From JAMXLJ01 sp036558745 (GTDB taxonomy: Bacteria > Actinomycetota > Acidimicrobiia > IMCC26256 > JAMXLJ01): a DNA stretch of 11,766 nt. The position numbers and the translations under genes are program-made. Shown in pieces: positions 1 through 6,046 of this stretch. The stretch's first letter is position 1. Each line of letters starts with the position of its first letter. The notes under the pieces are model-generated. The model was not told the origin of the DNA. It worked only from the letters and a program-made list of their open reading frames with translations, and made no database searches. The stretch is from contig DATBEZ010000047.1 in the NCBI GenBank assembly GCA_036558745.1, forward strand, positions 1 through 11,766, written 5' to 3'.

Positions 1-415
1 TGAGGGCCTGCACGACCTCGGGGCAGTTCTGGCACGACACCGAGAAGTAGGTCTCGAACGCGTAGGCACCCTCGAGGTCCTGGATCTGCCCGATCACCTC
101 CGGCGTCGCGGTGGACGGGTGACCACCCACCTGCAGCAGCGCGAGCACGAGCGAGGTGAACTCGTGGCCGAGCGGGATGCCGGCGAACCGGACCGACACG
201 TCGGTGCCGGCGCGCCGGATCGCGAACGACGGCCGGCGCGAATCATCGTCGCGACGGACGACGGTGATGTCGTCGGAGAGCGCCGCGAGCTCGTCGAGGA
301 CCTGCGCGAGCTCGGCCGACTTCGGGCCGTCGTCGAGCGACGCGACGAGCTCGATCGGTCGGGTGATCTTCTCGAAGTGCGACTGCAGCTGGGTGGTGAG
401 GCTGGCATCGAGCAT
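1..415 (-). CDS. ahpF: Alkyl hydroperoxide reductase subunit F, N-terminal part (cut by the window edge)
   Basis: AhpF is the flavoprotein disulfide reductase that passes electrons from NAD(P)H to AhpC. Only the first 138 codons are present; the rest lies beyond base 1. The frame is open throughout and starts MLDASLTTQLQSHFEKIT. The visible part is the AhpF-specific N-terminal double-thioredoxin-like domain. It ends in SCQNCPEVVQAL, with the redox CxxC at residues 128 and 131, almost the same positions as in Escherichia coli AhpF (129/132). The ATG at 415-413 is preceded by a GAGGAG ribosome-binding site. The gene begins 17 bases after the ahpC stop on the same strand, so the two are almost certainly co-transcribed. 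A standalone NTD-like reductase cannot be excluded because the FAD and NADPH domains are not visible. Confidence 0.9.
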   Translation of the reverse strand, partial: MLDASLTTQLQSHFEKITRPIELVASLDDGPKSAELAQVLDELAALSDDITVVRRDDDSRRPSFAIRRAGTDVSVRFAGIPLGHEFTSLVLALLQVGGHPSTATPEVIGQIQDLEGAYAFETYFSVSCQNCPEVVQAL

Positions 416-432
416 CGGGACGGTCTCCTCGC

Positions 433-996
433 TCAGATCTTGCCGACGAGGTCGAGCGAGGGCGCGAGGGTCTCGTCGCCCTCTTCCCACTTGGCCGGGC
501 ACACCTCGCCCGGGTGCTCGCGCACGTACTGCGCGGCCTTGACCTTGCGCAGCAGCTCGACCGCGTTGCGCCCGACACCTTCGGCGGTGATCTCCACGAC
601 CTGGATCACGCCGTCGGGGTCGATGACGAAGGTGCCGCGGTCCGCGAGCCCTTCGGCCTCACGCAGGACCTCGAAGTTGCGGCTGATCGTGCCGGTCGGG
701 TCGCCGACCATCGTGTACTCGATCTTGCCGATCGTGTCGGAGGTGTCGTGCCACGCCTTGTGCGTGAAGTGCGTGTCGGTCGACACCGAGTAGACGTCGA
801 CACCGAGGCGTTCGAACTCGGCGTGGTTGTCGGCCAGGTCGCCCAGCTCGGTGGGGCAGACGAACGTGAAGTCGGCCGGGTAGAAGAACACGACCGACCA
901 CCGACCGGCGAGATCGGCGTCGGAGACCTCGACGAACGCACCGTTGCGGTACGCCGTCGCGCCGAACGGCTTGATGCGGGTGTTGACGAGCGACAT
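433..996 (-). CDS. ahpC: Alkyl hydroperoxide reductase subunit C (typical 2-Cys peroxiredoxin)
   Basis: AhpC reduces hydrogen peroxide, organic hydroperoxides and peroxynitrite in the cytoplasm and is recycled by AhpF. The protein is 187 aa, the same length as E. coli AhpC. The peroxidatic cysteine is Cys47 in DFTFVCPTE and the resolving cysteine is Cys166 in EVCPAKW; both sit at the family positions. The start MSLVNTRIKPF is family-typical. The ATG at 996-994 has an upstream purine-rich GAGAGG. The same frame stays open far upstream through the carotenoid oxygenase region, but that is a GC-rich antisense/off-frame extension and not part of the protein. ahpF follows after 17 bases. A separate promoter and an inverted repeat lie in the 164-base gap upstream. 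Identification is very secure. Confidence 0.97.
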   Translation of the reverse strand: MSLVNTRIKPFGATAYRNGAFVEVSDADLAGRWSVVFFYPADFTFVCPTELGDLADNHAEFERLGVDVYSVSTDTHFTHKAWHDTSDTIGKIEYTMVGDPTGTISRNFEVLREAEGLADRGTFVIDPDGVIQVVEITAEGVGRNAVELLRKVKAAQYVREHPGEVCPAKWEEGDETLAPSLDLVGKI

Positions 997-1063
997 GGGG
1001 GGACCTCTCGGGGCTCGGGGCATCGGCCGGTGATCGGCATCGCCGTGATAGGTGGGCTCGATC

Positions 1064-1093
1064 AGTATCCGGGAGATCGATCGATTGAGCCAA
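1064..1093 (-). promoter_or_regulatory. Candidate ahpCF promoter
   Basis: Reading the minus strand, TTGGCT (1093-1088) is followed after 18 bases by GATACT (1069-1064). This is a reasonable sigma-70/HrdB-type -35/-10 pair. The predicted start would be near 1057, giving a leader of about 60 bases before the ahpC ATG. It suggests ahpCF is not only read through from the carotenoid oxygenase gene. This is a match by eye, not a mapped start. Confidence 0.5.
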
Positions 1094-1098
1094 TCGAT
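1080..1098. promoter_or_regulatory. Perfect inverted repeat over the ahpC -35 box (candidate operator)
   Basis: ATCGATTG and CAATCGAT form perfect 8-bp arms around a 3-base spacer. The repeat covers the candidate -35 hexamer of ahpCF. Position and symmetry fit a dimeric regulator of the peroxide operon. The sequence does not match the four-part ATAG/CTAT pattern of E. coli OxyR, so the regulator cannot be named. Confidence 0.5.
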
Positions 1099-1160
1099 TG
1101 TCGCGATCCCGCCCATAGGGAGCGTCGATCGGGCCCACCGCCAGGGCTGGTCGGCAGGGC

Positions 1161-2573
1161 CTACGACGCGGGGAACCAGCTCCCGTGCAGCCCGTTCGGC
1201 ACGCGCTGGGGAAGGTGCACCCTCGCTCGCGGCGGTGCCGGGAACTCGGACGCGTCCCACACGCAGAGCGACGTGTGGTCGTCGGCGAAGGACGTCACGA
1301 ACGCGAGATACCACCCGTCGAGCTCGTCGACACCGCCGGGGCGGGGCGCGAACACGGGCTCGCCCAGCGCGCCGCCGGGCTCGTACTGCGACCACGCGCC
1401 CGTGTCGAGGTCGACCCGGCACAGCAGATCCAGCTCGCCGGGCGCGAGCGCGTCCGAACCGGACGACGCGTTGAGCACGGTGTACCGGTGCGGCCGCCCG
1501 ACGAGGCGATCGTCGACGCGGGGGAAGTCCGCCTTGGCGTCGTGCAGGCGGGTGAGCTCGATGGTCCCGCGAGCCGGGTTGATCTGGGCCCGCACGTAGC
1601 CGCACGTCACTCGCGTGTCGGGCACGAGGAAGCCCGGCACGTTCCAGAGCGGGAAGTCGACCTCGATCGTGTCGCCGTGCTCGGACGCGTCGGCGAAGTG
1701 CCACACCCAGCACGCGTCGGTCTCGACCCAGCGGGGCCCAGCGGAGCCGTCGCGTGGGATCACCGCGATGCGCATGCCGAGCTCGGGACGCCACGCCAGG
1801 AGCGGTCCGCCCTGCATCATCGCCTCGATGTCGAAGACCGCGGGACCGAGCGCGAGCAGGAGGTGCCGTTGCGTGATCGCGAAGTCGTGGATCATGTAGC
1901 CGCGCTCGACACCGTCGACCGTGGTCTCCGGCTGCGTCACGCGGCCGTCGGCCCCCACGACCGCCCACGTCAGGTACGGCGCCTCGAGGTCGTAGCGGAA
2001 CACGACCATCTCGCCGGTGACGGGATCGATCTTCGGGTGCGCGGTGATGCCGCGCGGCAGCGCACCGGCGAAGTCGTAGCGACCGACGGTGTCGAGCTCT
2101 GCGGTCACCTCGTAGGCGGGCGTGCCCTCCTCGAGCGCGAGGTAGCGGCCGGCGTGGTGCACGATGTTGATGAAGGCATCGAGCTTGATCGGCCAGCCGG
2201 GGTCGGGATCGGGACCGAGCAGCGACTGGTCGACGAACGCGGGGGTCATGAGGCCGCCGAAGAGCGCGCGACCGGCGCGCTCCTCCGCTTCGAGGCTGCG
2301 CGTGCGCACCCAACGGTTCTTGTAGCGGACGGATCCGGGCTCGAACCACACGCCGTGGAGCATCCCGTCGCCCTCCATCGGATACGTGTAGCTGCCGAGG
2401 GGCGTGAACTTCGGGTTCGGACCGTTGCGGACGTACGCGCCGACGAGGTCCGCCGGCAGGTCGCCCTCGACCTTCAGCTCCGACGTCTCGATCTCGCGGT
2501 GCACGGGGGCGAAGCGTCCCGAAAGATGCGGGTTGCATGCCGGGTCGACCAATTCGAGCTCGGGCACCGTCAC
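1161..2573 (-). CDS. Carotenoid oxygenase family protein (RPE65/CCD type)
   Basis: This is a non-heme iron(II) dioxygenase of the family that cleaves carotenoids, apocarotenoids or stilbenes at a C=C bond. The protein is 470 aa, normal for bacterial members. All four iron-ligand histidines are visible in their usual contexts: His179 (ITAHPKIDP), His229 (YMIHDFAIT), His292 (WVWHFADASE) and His463 (NGLHGSWFP). The N-terminal signature AYVRNGPNPKF is at 46-56 and MEGDGMLHG at 66-74. No signal peptide is seen, so it is probably cytoplasmic or membrane-associated. The start is GTG at 2573, preceded by AGAAGG; a second GTG two codons on (2567) is almost as good. It is divergent from the ECF41-like sigma gene with 109 bases between starts, and lies upstream of ahpCF. 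The substrate (carotenoid, apocarotenal or lignostilbene) cannot be read from the sequence. Confidence 0.93.
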   Translation of the reverse strand: MTVPELELVDPACNPHLSGRFAPVHREIETSELKVEGDLPADLVGAYVRNGPNPKFTPLGSYTYPMEGDGMLHGVWFEPGSVRYKNRWVRTRSLEAEERAGRALFGGLMTPAFVDQSLLGPDPDPGWPIKLDAFINIVHHAGRYLALEEGTPAYEVTAELDTVGRYDFAGALPRGITAHPKIDPVTGEMVVFRYDLEAPYLTWAVVGADGRVTQPETTVDGVERGYMIHDFAITQRHLLLALGPAVFDIEAMMQGGPLLAWRPELGMRIAVIPRDGSAGPRWVETDACWVWHFADASEHGDTIEVDFPLWNVPGFLVPDTRVTCGYVRAQINPARGTIELTRLHDAKADFPRVDDRLVGRPHRYTVLNASSGSDALAPGELDLLCRVDLDTGAWSQYEPGGALGEPVFAPRPGGVDELDGWYLAFVTSFADDHTSLCVWDASEFPAPPRARVHLPQRVPNGLHGSWFPAS

Positions 2574-2609
2574 CTCACCTTCTGGTCACGTTCGCACGCT
2601 CGCCGCTCC

Positions 2610-2631
2610 TGTGACGGTACCGCGCGTCACA
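2610..2631. repeat. Inverted repeat TGTGACG-N8-CGTCACA between divergent genes
   Basis: Perfect 7-bp arms (2610-2616 and 2625-2631) flank an 8-base spacer, with a CGGTACCG palindrome at 2615-2622 inside. Each arm read outward is CGTCACA, one base from the TGTCACA -35 element I recall for ECF41 sigma factors. It sits centrally in the intergenic region of the carotenoid oxygenase and ECF41-like genes and could be a pair of outward -35 elements or a regulator site. Confidence 0.5.
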
Positions 2632-2651
2632 TTCCCGGCCGCGACTTCGTC
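2625..2651 (+). promoter_or_regulatory. Candidate ECF41-type autoregulatory promoter
   Basis: CGTCACA (2625-2631) is followed after 16 bases by CGTC (2648-2651). This matches the ECF41 promoter pattern (TGTCACA then CGTC) as recalled from published work on that group, except for the first base. A start near 2657 would leave a leader of about 26 bases containing the AAAGGAG ribosome-binding site. ECF sigma factors commonly transcribe their own genes, which fits the position. Confidence 0.5.
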
Positions 2652-2682
2652 CTGGTGTCGTACCGTCTCGAAAGGAGCTGAG

Positions 2683-3546
2683 ATGGATCGCGACACCCGC
2701 GCCCCCGAGATCCACGCGCTGTGGCGGGAGCACGAAGCCCCGCTGCGCAGCATCGCCACGCGCATCCTCCACGACGGCCGCGAGGCCGAGGACGTGGTCC
2801 AGGACGCGTTCGCCCGGCTCGCTCGCCGCGATGTCACTGCGATCGACGACGTGCGCGGCTGGCTCACCGTGGTCGTGCGTCGGTTGTGCCTCGACCGGTT
2901 GCGTTCCGCGTACGCGCGCCGCGAGTCACCGGCGACGGGCACCCTCCCGGACGCGTTCGCCACCGACCCGGGCGCCGACCCTGCCGACCGGGTGACCCTC
3001 GACGACCAGGTCCAGCTCGCGCTCGCGATGGTGCTCGACCGCCTCACCCCCGCCGAGCGCACCGCGTTCGTGCTGCACGACGTGTTCGGGTTCCCGTTCG
3101 ACGTGATCGGTGAGGTCGTCGGTCGAAGCGCAGGCGCGTGCCGGCAGCTCGCGCGCCGCGCGCGTGCATCGATCCGATCCGGTGGGCCACCGGCATCGGT
3201 CGACGTGCGCGACGCCGCGCACCGTGAGCTGACCGAGCGCTTCATCGCCGCGTGCGCCGGCGGAGACCTCGGCGAGCTCATGACCTTGCTCGACCCCGAC
3301 GTCTCGGGCGAGGCCGTTCTGCACGGGTACGGGACGGTCGGTCACGTCATCAGCGGGCGTGACATCGTGGCCCGGCGGCTCCTCGAATTCTTCGGCCCGG
3401 CGTCGGGCACGACCCTCGTTCCCGTGCCGATCATTGGCCGTCCCGGCTTCGTCGCCGTCGATGGCGGCGGCGTGGGCATCGTCGTCCGTCTCGACGAGCG
3501 CGAGGGACGCGTCCACGTGATCCACTCGTACATCGGAGTGCGCTGA
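2683..3546 (+). CDS. ECF sigma factor with C-terminal SnoaL/NTF2-like domain (ECF41-like, SigJ family)
   Basis: This is an RNA polymerase sigma factor of the extracytoplasmic-function type, 287 aa. Region 2 is at about residues 10-78 (EAEDVVQDAFARL at 35-47, DDVRGWL, LCLDRLRS). Region 4 is at about 105-160 (LTPAERTAFVLHDVF at 121-135, a helix-turn-helix around 138-160). An NTF2/SnoaL-like domain fills 178-287 and contains VDGGGVG at 259-265. ECF41 members carry a DGGGR/K motif here, and in that group the C-terminal domain replaces an anti-sigma factor. The protein ends at YIGVR and lacks the NPDKL-like tail usual in the group. Start ATG 2683 follows AAAGGAG by five bases. It is divergent from the carotenoid oxygenase and convergent, six bases away, with the ECF42-like gene. 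The classic ECF41 partners (carboxymuconolactone decarboxylase, oxidoreductase, epimerase) are absent here. Confidence 0.9.
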   Translation: MDRDTRAPEIHALWREHEAPLRSIATRILHDGREAEDVVQDAFARLARRDVTAIDDVRGWLTVVVRRLCLDRLRSAYARRESPATGTLPDAFATDPGADPADRVTLDDQVQLALAMVLDRLTPAERTAFVLHDVFGFPFDVIGEVVGRSAGACRQLARRARASIRSGGPPASVDVRDAAHRELTERFIAACAGGDLGELMTLLDPDVSGEAVLHGYGTVGHVISGRDIVARRLLEFFGPASGTTLVPVPIIGRPGFVAVDGGGVGIVVRLDEREGRVHVIHSYIGVR

Positions 3547-3552
3547 CGTGGT

Positions 3553-4797
3553 CTACCGCTGCGCGCATCGGTCTGCGCGCGACCGGAGGAAGCGGCGTTC
3601 GGGGATGCTCGTCGTGCTGCGAGCCGCCGCGAGGTAGTGACGCGTCGCGGCGTCGTGGTCGCCGGCCAGGTCGTAGAGATGGGCGCGCACCGCGTCGAGC
3701 CGGTGACTGGTCGACACGCGCTCGTCGCCGTCGAGCGGTTCGAGCATGGCGAGACCGGCCTCCGGGCCCTCGACCATGGCCACCGCGACGGCGCGGTTGA
3801 GGGTGACGACGGGGTTCGGCGTGAGGTGCTCCAGCAGTGCGTACAGTGCGGCGATCTGGGCCCAGTCGGTGTCCCCGGCGCGACGAGCCTCGGCGTGCAA
3901 TGCCGCGATCGCAGCCTGGACCTGGTACGGGCCGAGCGGCGCGCTCGACAGCGCGCCGGTCACGAGCGCGAGACCCTCGTCGATCATGACCCGGTCCCAG
4001 CGAACACGGTCCTGCTCGTCGAGCGGGACGAGTCCGCCGTCGGCATCGACGCGGGCAGGACGGCGAGCATCAGTCAGCAGCATCAGCGCGAGCAGACCCT
4101 GCACCTCGCCGTCGTTCGGCAACAGCCGGTGCACGGCGCGAGCGAGGCGGATGGCCTCGGCCGTCAGGTCGGCCCGGGCCGCCTCGGGCCCGGACGTGGC
4201 CGCGTAGCCCTCGTTGAACACGAGGTAGAGGACGTGGAGCACCACCCGGAGGCGCCCGTCGCGCTCGGTGTCGTCGGGCGGTGTGAACGTCGCACCTGCG
4301 GCGCGGATGCGCTCCTTGGCCCGGCTGATCCGCTGCGCCATCGTCGTCTCGGGGACGAGGAACGCACGCGCGATCTCGGCCGTCGTGAGCCCGCCTACCG
4401 CGCGCAGCGTGAGCGCGAGCTGCGATGAGGGCGTCAACACCGGATGGCAGCACAGGAAGAGCAACGTGAGCGTGTCGTCTTGCAAGTCGGTGTCGTCCGC
4501 GTCCGTGGCCACGGCGACGAGCGCGTCGCGATCGGCCTGCGCGGCCGAATCCTCGCGGCGTCGACGCGACTCGTCGCTGCGCAACGCGTCGGTCAGCCGC
4601 CGGGACGCGACGGTGATGAGCCACGCCTTCGGGCGCTCGGGAGTCCCGCCGTCCGGCCACTGCAGGCTCGCCGCGAGCAAGGCCTCCTGCACCGCGTCCT
4701 CGCACATGTCGAAGTGCCCGTAACGGCGCACGAGCGCGCCGAGCACCTGCGGCGCGAGGTCGCGCAGCAGGTGCTCGGCGTCGCGTGAGGTGCTCAC
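3553..4797 (-). CDS. ECF sigma factor with long C-terminal helical/TPR domain (ECF42-like)
   Basis: A 414-aa sigma factor. Region 2 covers about residues 8-75 (EDAVQEALLAA at 33-43, RPKAWLITVASRRLTD at 55-70) and region 4 about 110-165 (LTLRAVGGLTTAEIARAFLV, then TTMAQRISRAKERI at 151-164). The C-terminal extension includes LYLVFNEGY at 190-198 (DUF6596 region), then WDRVMIDEGLAL, GPYQVQAAIAALHAEA and NPVVTLNRAVAVA, all hallmarks of the ECF42 group. The extension is needed for activity in studied members and no anti-sigma factor is used. The start is GTG 4797-4795, overlapping the TGA of the DGPF gene as GTGA, so translation is coupled; upstream in-frame codons fall inside that gene and are not used. 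The pairing with a DGPF protein strongly supports the assignment. The stop is six bases from that of the ECF41-like gene. Confidence 0.94.
   Translation of the reverse strand: MSTSRDAEHLLRDLAPQVLGALVRRYGHFDMCEDAVQEALLAASLQWPDGGTPERPKAWLITVASRRLTDALRSDESRRRREDSAAQADRDALVAVATDADDTDLQDDTLTLLFLCCHPVLTPSSQLALTLRAVGGLTTAEIARAFLVPETTMAQRISRAKERIRAAGATFTPPDDTERDGRLRVVLHVLYLVFNEGYAATSGPEAARADLTAEAIRLARAVHRLLPNDGEVQGLLALMLLTDARRPARVDADGGLVPLDEQDRVRWDRVMIDEGLALVTGALSSAPLGPYQVQAAIAALHAEARRAGDTDWAQIAALYALLEHLTPNPVVTLNRAVAVAMVEGPEAGLAMLEPLDGDERVSTSHRLDAVRAHLYDLAGDHDAATRHYLAAARSTTSIPERRFLRSRADRCAQR
3561..3580. terminator. Small GC hairpin at the convergent sigma-gene ends (weak)
   Basis: GCGCGCA and TGCGCGC form a perfect 7-bp inverted repeat with a 6-base loop. 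It starts 14 bases after the ECF41-like stop and lies inside the last codons of the ECF42-like gene. It could end the plus-strand transcript, but there is no T-run and the repeat is low in complexity. Confidence 0.22.
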
Positions 4798-5156
4798 ATC
4801 TCCACGCCGTCGGGGCTGAGCAGCGGACGGACCTCCATGCCCCAGAAGCGCGCGTCGGGCCACCGGGTGGCGATGTCGATCACGCGGTCCTCGGTCTCGC
4901 AGTCGACGATGCACACCCCGACGACCTGCTCCTTCGCCTCGGCAAAGGGTCCGTCGGTCACCGCGGGCACGCCGTCGCGCACCCGCACCGTCTTCGCGAG
5001 CGAGGGGTCGGCGAGCGCCTCGCCGCCGACCCATTCACCGGCCTCGACCAGCTCGTCCATGACCGCCCCGGCCTCGGCCATGATCGCCTGCTTCTCGGCC
5101 TCGGGCAGCGCCTGCATCGCGGCGGGGTTCTGGTAGATGAGCAGCATGTACTTCAC
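4794..5156 (-). CDS. DGPF-motif / YCII-related protein (ECF42 partner)
   Basis: A 120-aa protein of the YCII-like family, starting MKYMLLIYQN and carrying the name-giving VTDGPFAEAKE at residues 67-75. The family has a ferredoxin-like fold and is almost always encoded beside ECF42 sigma factors as a target gene. Its biochemical role is unknown, although YciI relatives have been suggested to be small enzymes or ligand-binding proteins. The start is GTG 5156-5154, with GAGGAG seven bases upstream; the internal ATG three codons on is less well placed. Its TGA overlaps the GTG of the sigma gene. A candidate ECF42 promoter lies about 50-80 bases upstream, suggesting the sigma factor drives its own operon. 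No signal peptide or membrane segment is seen, so it should be cytoplasmic. Confidence 0.93.
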   Translation of the reverse strand: MKYMLLIYQNPAAMQALPEAEKQAIMAEAGAVMDELVEAGEWVGGEALADPSLAKTVRVRDGVPAVTDGPFAEAKEQVVGVCIVDCETEDRVIDIATRWPDARFWGMEVRPLLSPDGVEM

Positions 5157-5208
5157 GCGATCGCTCCTCGCGCTCGGCGGCGCCCGGGTGGGGCCCGTTC
5201 AGCCCTGA

Positions 5209-5235
5209 GTCGGAGCCGGTCGCCGTTCCTCGACA
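5209..5235 (-). promoter_or_regulatory. Candidate ECF42-type promoter for the DGPF-sigma operon
   Basis: On the minus strand TGTCGA (5235-5230) is followed after exactly 17 bases by CGAC (5212-5209). The ECF42 promoter is reported, as I recall it, as TGTCGA at -35 with a CGA-type -10. The element shares TGTCGAG and CCGGCTCCGAC with the plus-strand element at 5277-5303. A further TGTCGA lies upstream at 5247-5242. Confidence 0.6.
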
Positions 5236-5276
5236 TCCGGCTCGACAGCACATGCCCGAATCTTCCCGCGACATGA

Positions 5277-5303
5277 TGTCGAGATCCTGCCGCCGGCTCC
5301 GAC
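5277..5303 (+). promoter_or_regulatory. Candidate ECF42-type promoter for the RibD-C/DHFR-like gene
   Basis: TGTCGA (5277-5282) is followed after exactly 17 bases by CGAC (5300-5303). Spacing is identical to the minus-strand element at 5209-5235, and much of the flank is identical too. It points to the gene starting at 5349, with a predicted leader of about 40 bases that includes the AAGGAG ribosome-binding site. Confidence 0.6.
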
Positions 5304-5348
5304 GTCCCGGGCGAACCCCGACCGGAGACGAACGAGAAGGAGCTTCCG

Positions 5349-5921
5349 ATGCAGACCGTGACCCTCTGGATGCAGATGTCACTCGACGGCTACGCCGAAG
5401 GGCCCGGCGGCGCGTTCGACTGGCCGGTCGTGACGCCGGAGCTGCAACACATGTTCGTCGACGAGCTCGGCACGGTGAGCGCGTTCCTCTACGGGCGCAA
5501 GGTGTACGAGGGGATGGTCGCGTTCTGGCCGACCGCCGACGAGACCCCCGGCATGTCGGCAGAGACCGCCGACTACGCCCGCATCTGGAAGCCGATGCCC
5601 AAGGTCGTGTTCTCGCGCACGCTCGAGCACGCCGACTGGGACACCCGCATCGTGCGCGACGACGTCGCCGGCGCGGTGAATGCGCTGAAGCAGCAGGACG
5701 GGAACGGCCTCGTGCTGTTCGGCGGGCCGAACGTCGTCTCGACGTTCGTCGAGCTCGGGCTGATCGACGAGTACCGATTGTTCGTGCACCCGGTGACGCT
5801 CGGTGGTGGCACACCGCTGTTCCCGCACTCGGGCGCACGCCAGAAGCTCGAGCTCGTGGAGTCCCGCACGTTCCCCGGCGGTGTCACCGACCTCCACTAC
5901 CGAGCGTCGAGGAGCGCATGA
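5349..5921 (+). CDS. RibD C-terminal / dihydrofolate-reductase-like protein
   Basis: A 190-aa stand-alone reductase domain of the RibD_C family, which has the dihydrofolate-reductase fold and binds NADPH. Visible marks are SLDGY at residues 11-15, GRKVYEG at 49-55, the nucleotide-binding FGGPNVV at 124-130, and DEYRLFVHPVTLGGGTPLF at 140-158. There is no deaminase domain, so it is not riboflavin-biosynthetic RibD; the true substrate of these small paralogues is mostly unknown. The ATG at 5349 has AAGGAG six bases upstream. It is divergent from the DGPF-ECF42 pair and has a matching candidate ECF42 promoter, so it is probably a member of that sigma regulon. Members of this family are common neighbours of DGPF/ECF42 genes. 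A hairpin follows about 24 bases after the stop. Confidence 0.92.
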   Translation: MQTVTLWMQMSLDGYAEGPGGAFDWPVVTPELQHMFVDELGTVSAFLYGRKVYEGMVAFWPTADETPGMSAETADYARIWKPMPKVVFSRTLEHADWDTRIVRDDVAGAVNALKQQDGNGLVLFGGPNVVSTFVELGLIDEYRLFVHPVTLGGGTPLFPHSGARQKLELVESRTFPGGVTDLHYRASRSA

Positions 5922-5944
5922 CGGCTCTCCCACTCGACCTGTCG

Positions 5945-5971
5945 CGGCCACCGCGTCACGGTCGGTGGCCG
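5945..5971 (+). terminator. Hairpin after the RibD-C/DHFR-like gene
   Basis: CGGCCACCG and CGGTGGCCG form a perfect 9-bp stem around a 9-base loop, beginning 24 bases after the stop codon. A competing inner stem ACCG/CGGT is possible. There is no T-tract, which is common for actinobacterial terminators, so this is a probable but unproven transcript end. It also separates the gene from the downstream P-type ATPase. Confidence 0.45.
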
Positions 5972-6046
5972 GGGCGAACGTAGAGTTCGCGCATCCGCAC
6001 GAACACCGAAGGCAGGGCCGAGCTGGACCTGGGCGCCGCCGCGGCC

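Noticed and set aside
1060..1100. Classical OxyR site at the ahpC promoter.
   Set aside because: The four ATAG/CTAT half-elements at 10-base spacing are not present; only an unrelated 8-3-8 palindrome is seen.
997..2538. Upstream extension of the ahpC frame to a 701-aa protein.
   Set aside because: The added part is Arg/Pro/Gly-rich, lies off-frame over the carotenoid oxygenase gene on the same strand, and has no domain signature. ahpC alone has the exact family length and its own ribosome-binding site.
1185..2681. Plus-strand open frame of 498 aa opposite the carotenoid oxygenase.
   Set aside because: Long Arg/Val/Asp-rich antisense frames are expected in very GC-rich DNA. The minus-strand gene has all four iron-binding histidines and this frame has no recognisable motif.
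4798..5034. N-terminal extension of the ECF42-like sigma factor to 493 aa.
   Set aside because: The extra 79 codons overlap the DGPF gene out of frame and are Arg/Gly-rich. The GTG at 4797 gives the normal family N-terminus and a GTGA overlap.
5918..5983. Short plus-strand frame of 21 codons overlapping the RibD-C/DHFR-like stop as ATGA.
   Set aside because: The overlap looks like coupling, but the frame runs through a 9-bp hairpin, is very short and shows no recognisable peptide feature.
5922..6046. Mg2+-sensing leader or riboswitch before the MgtA-type pump.
   Set aside because: Only about 65 bases lie between the previous hairpin and the start, with no M-box-like structure or leader peptide that I can identify.
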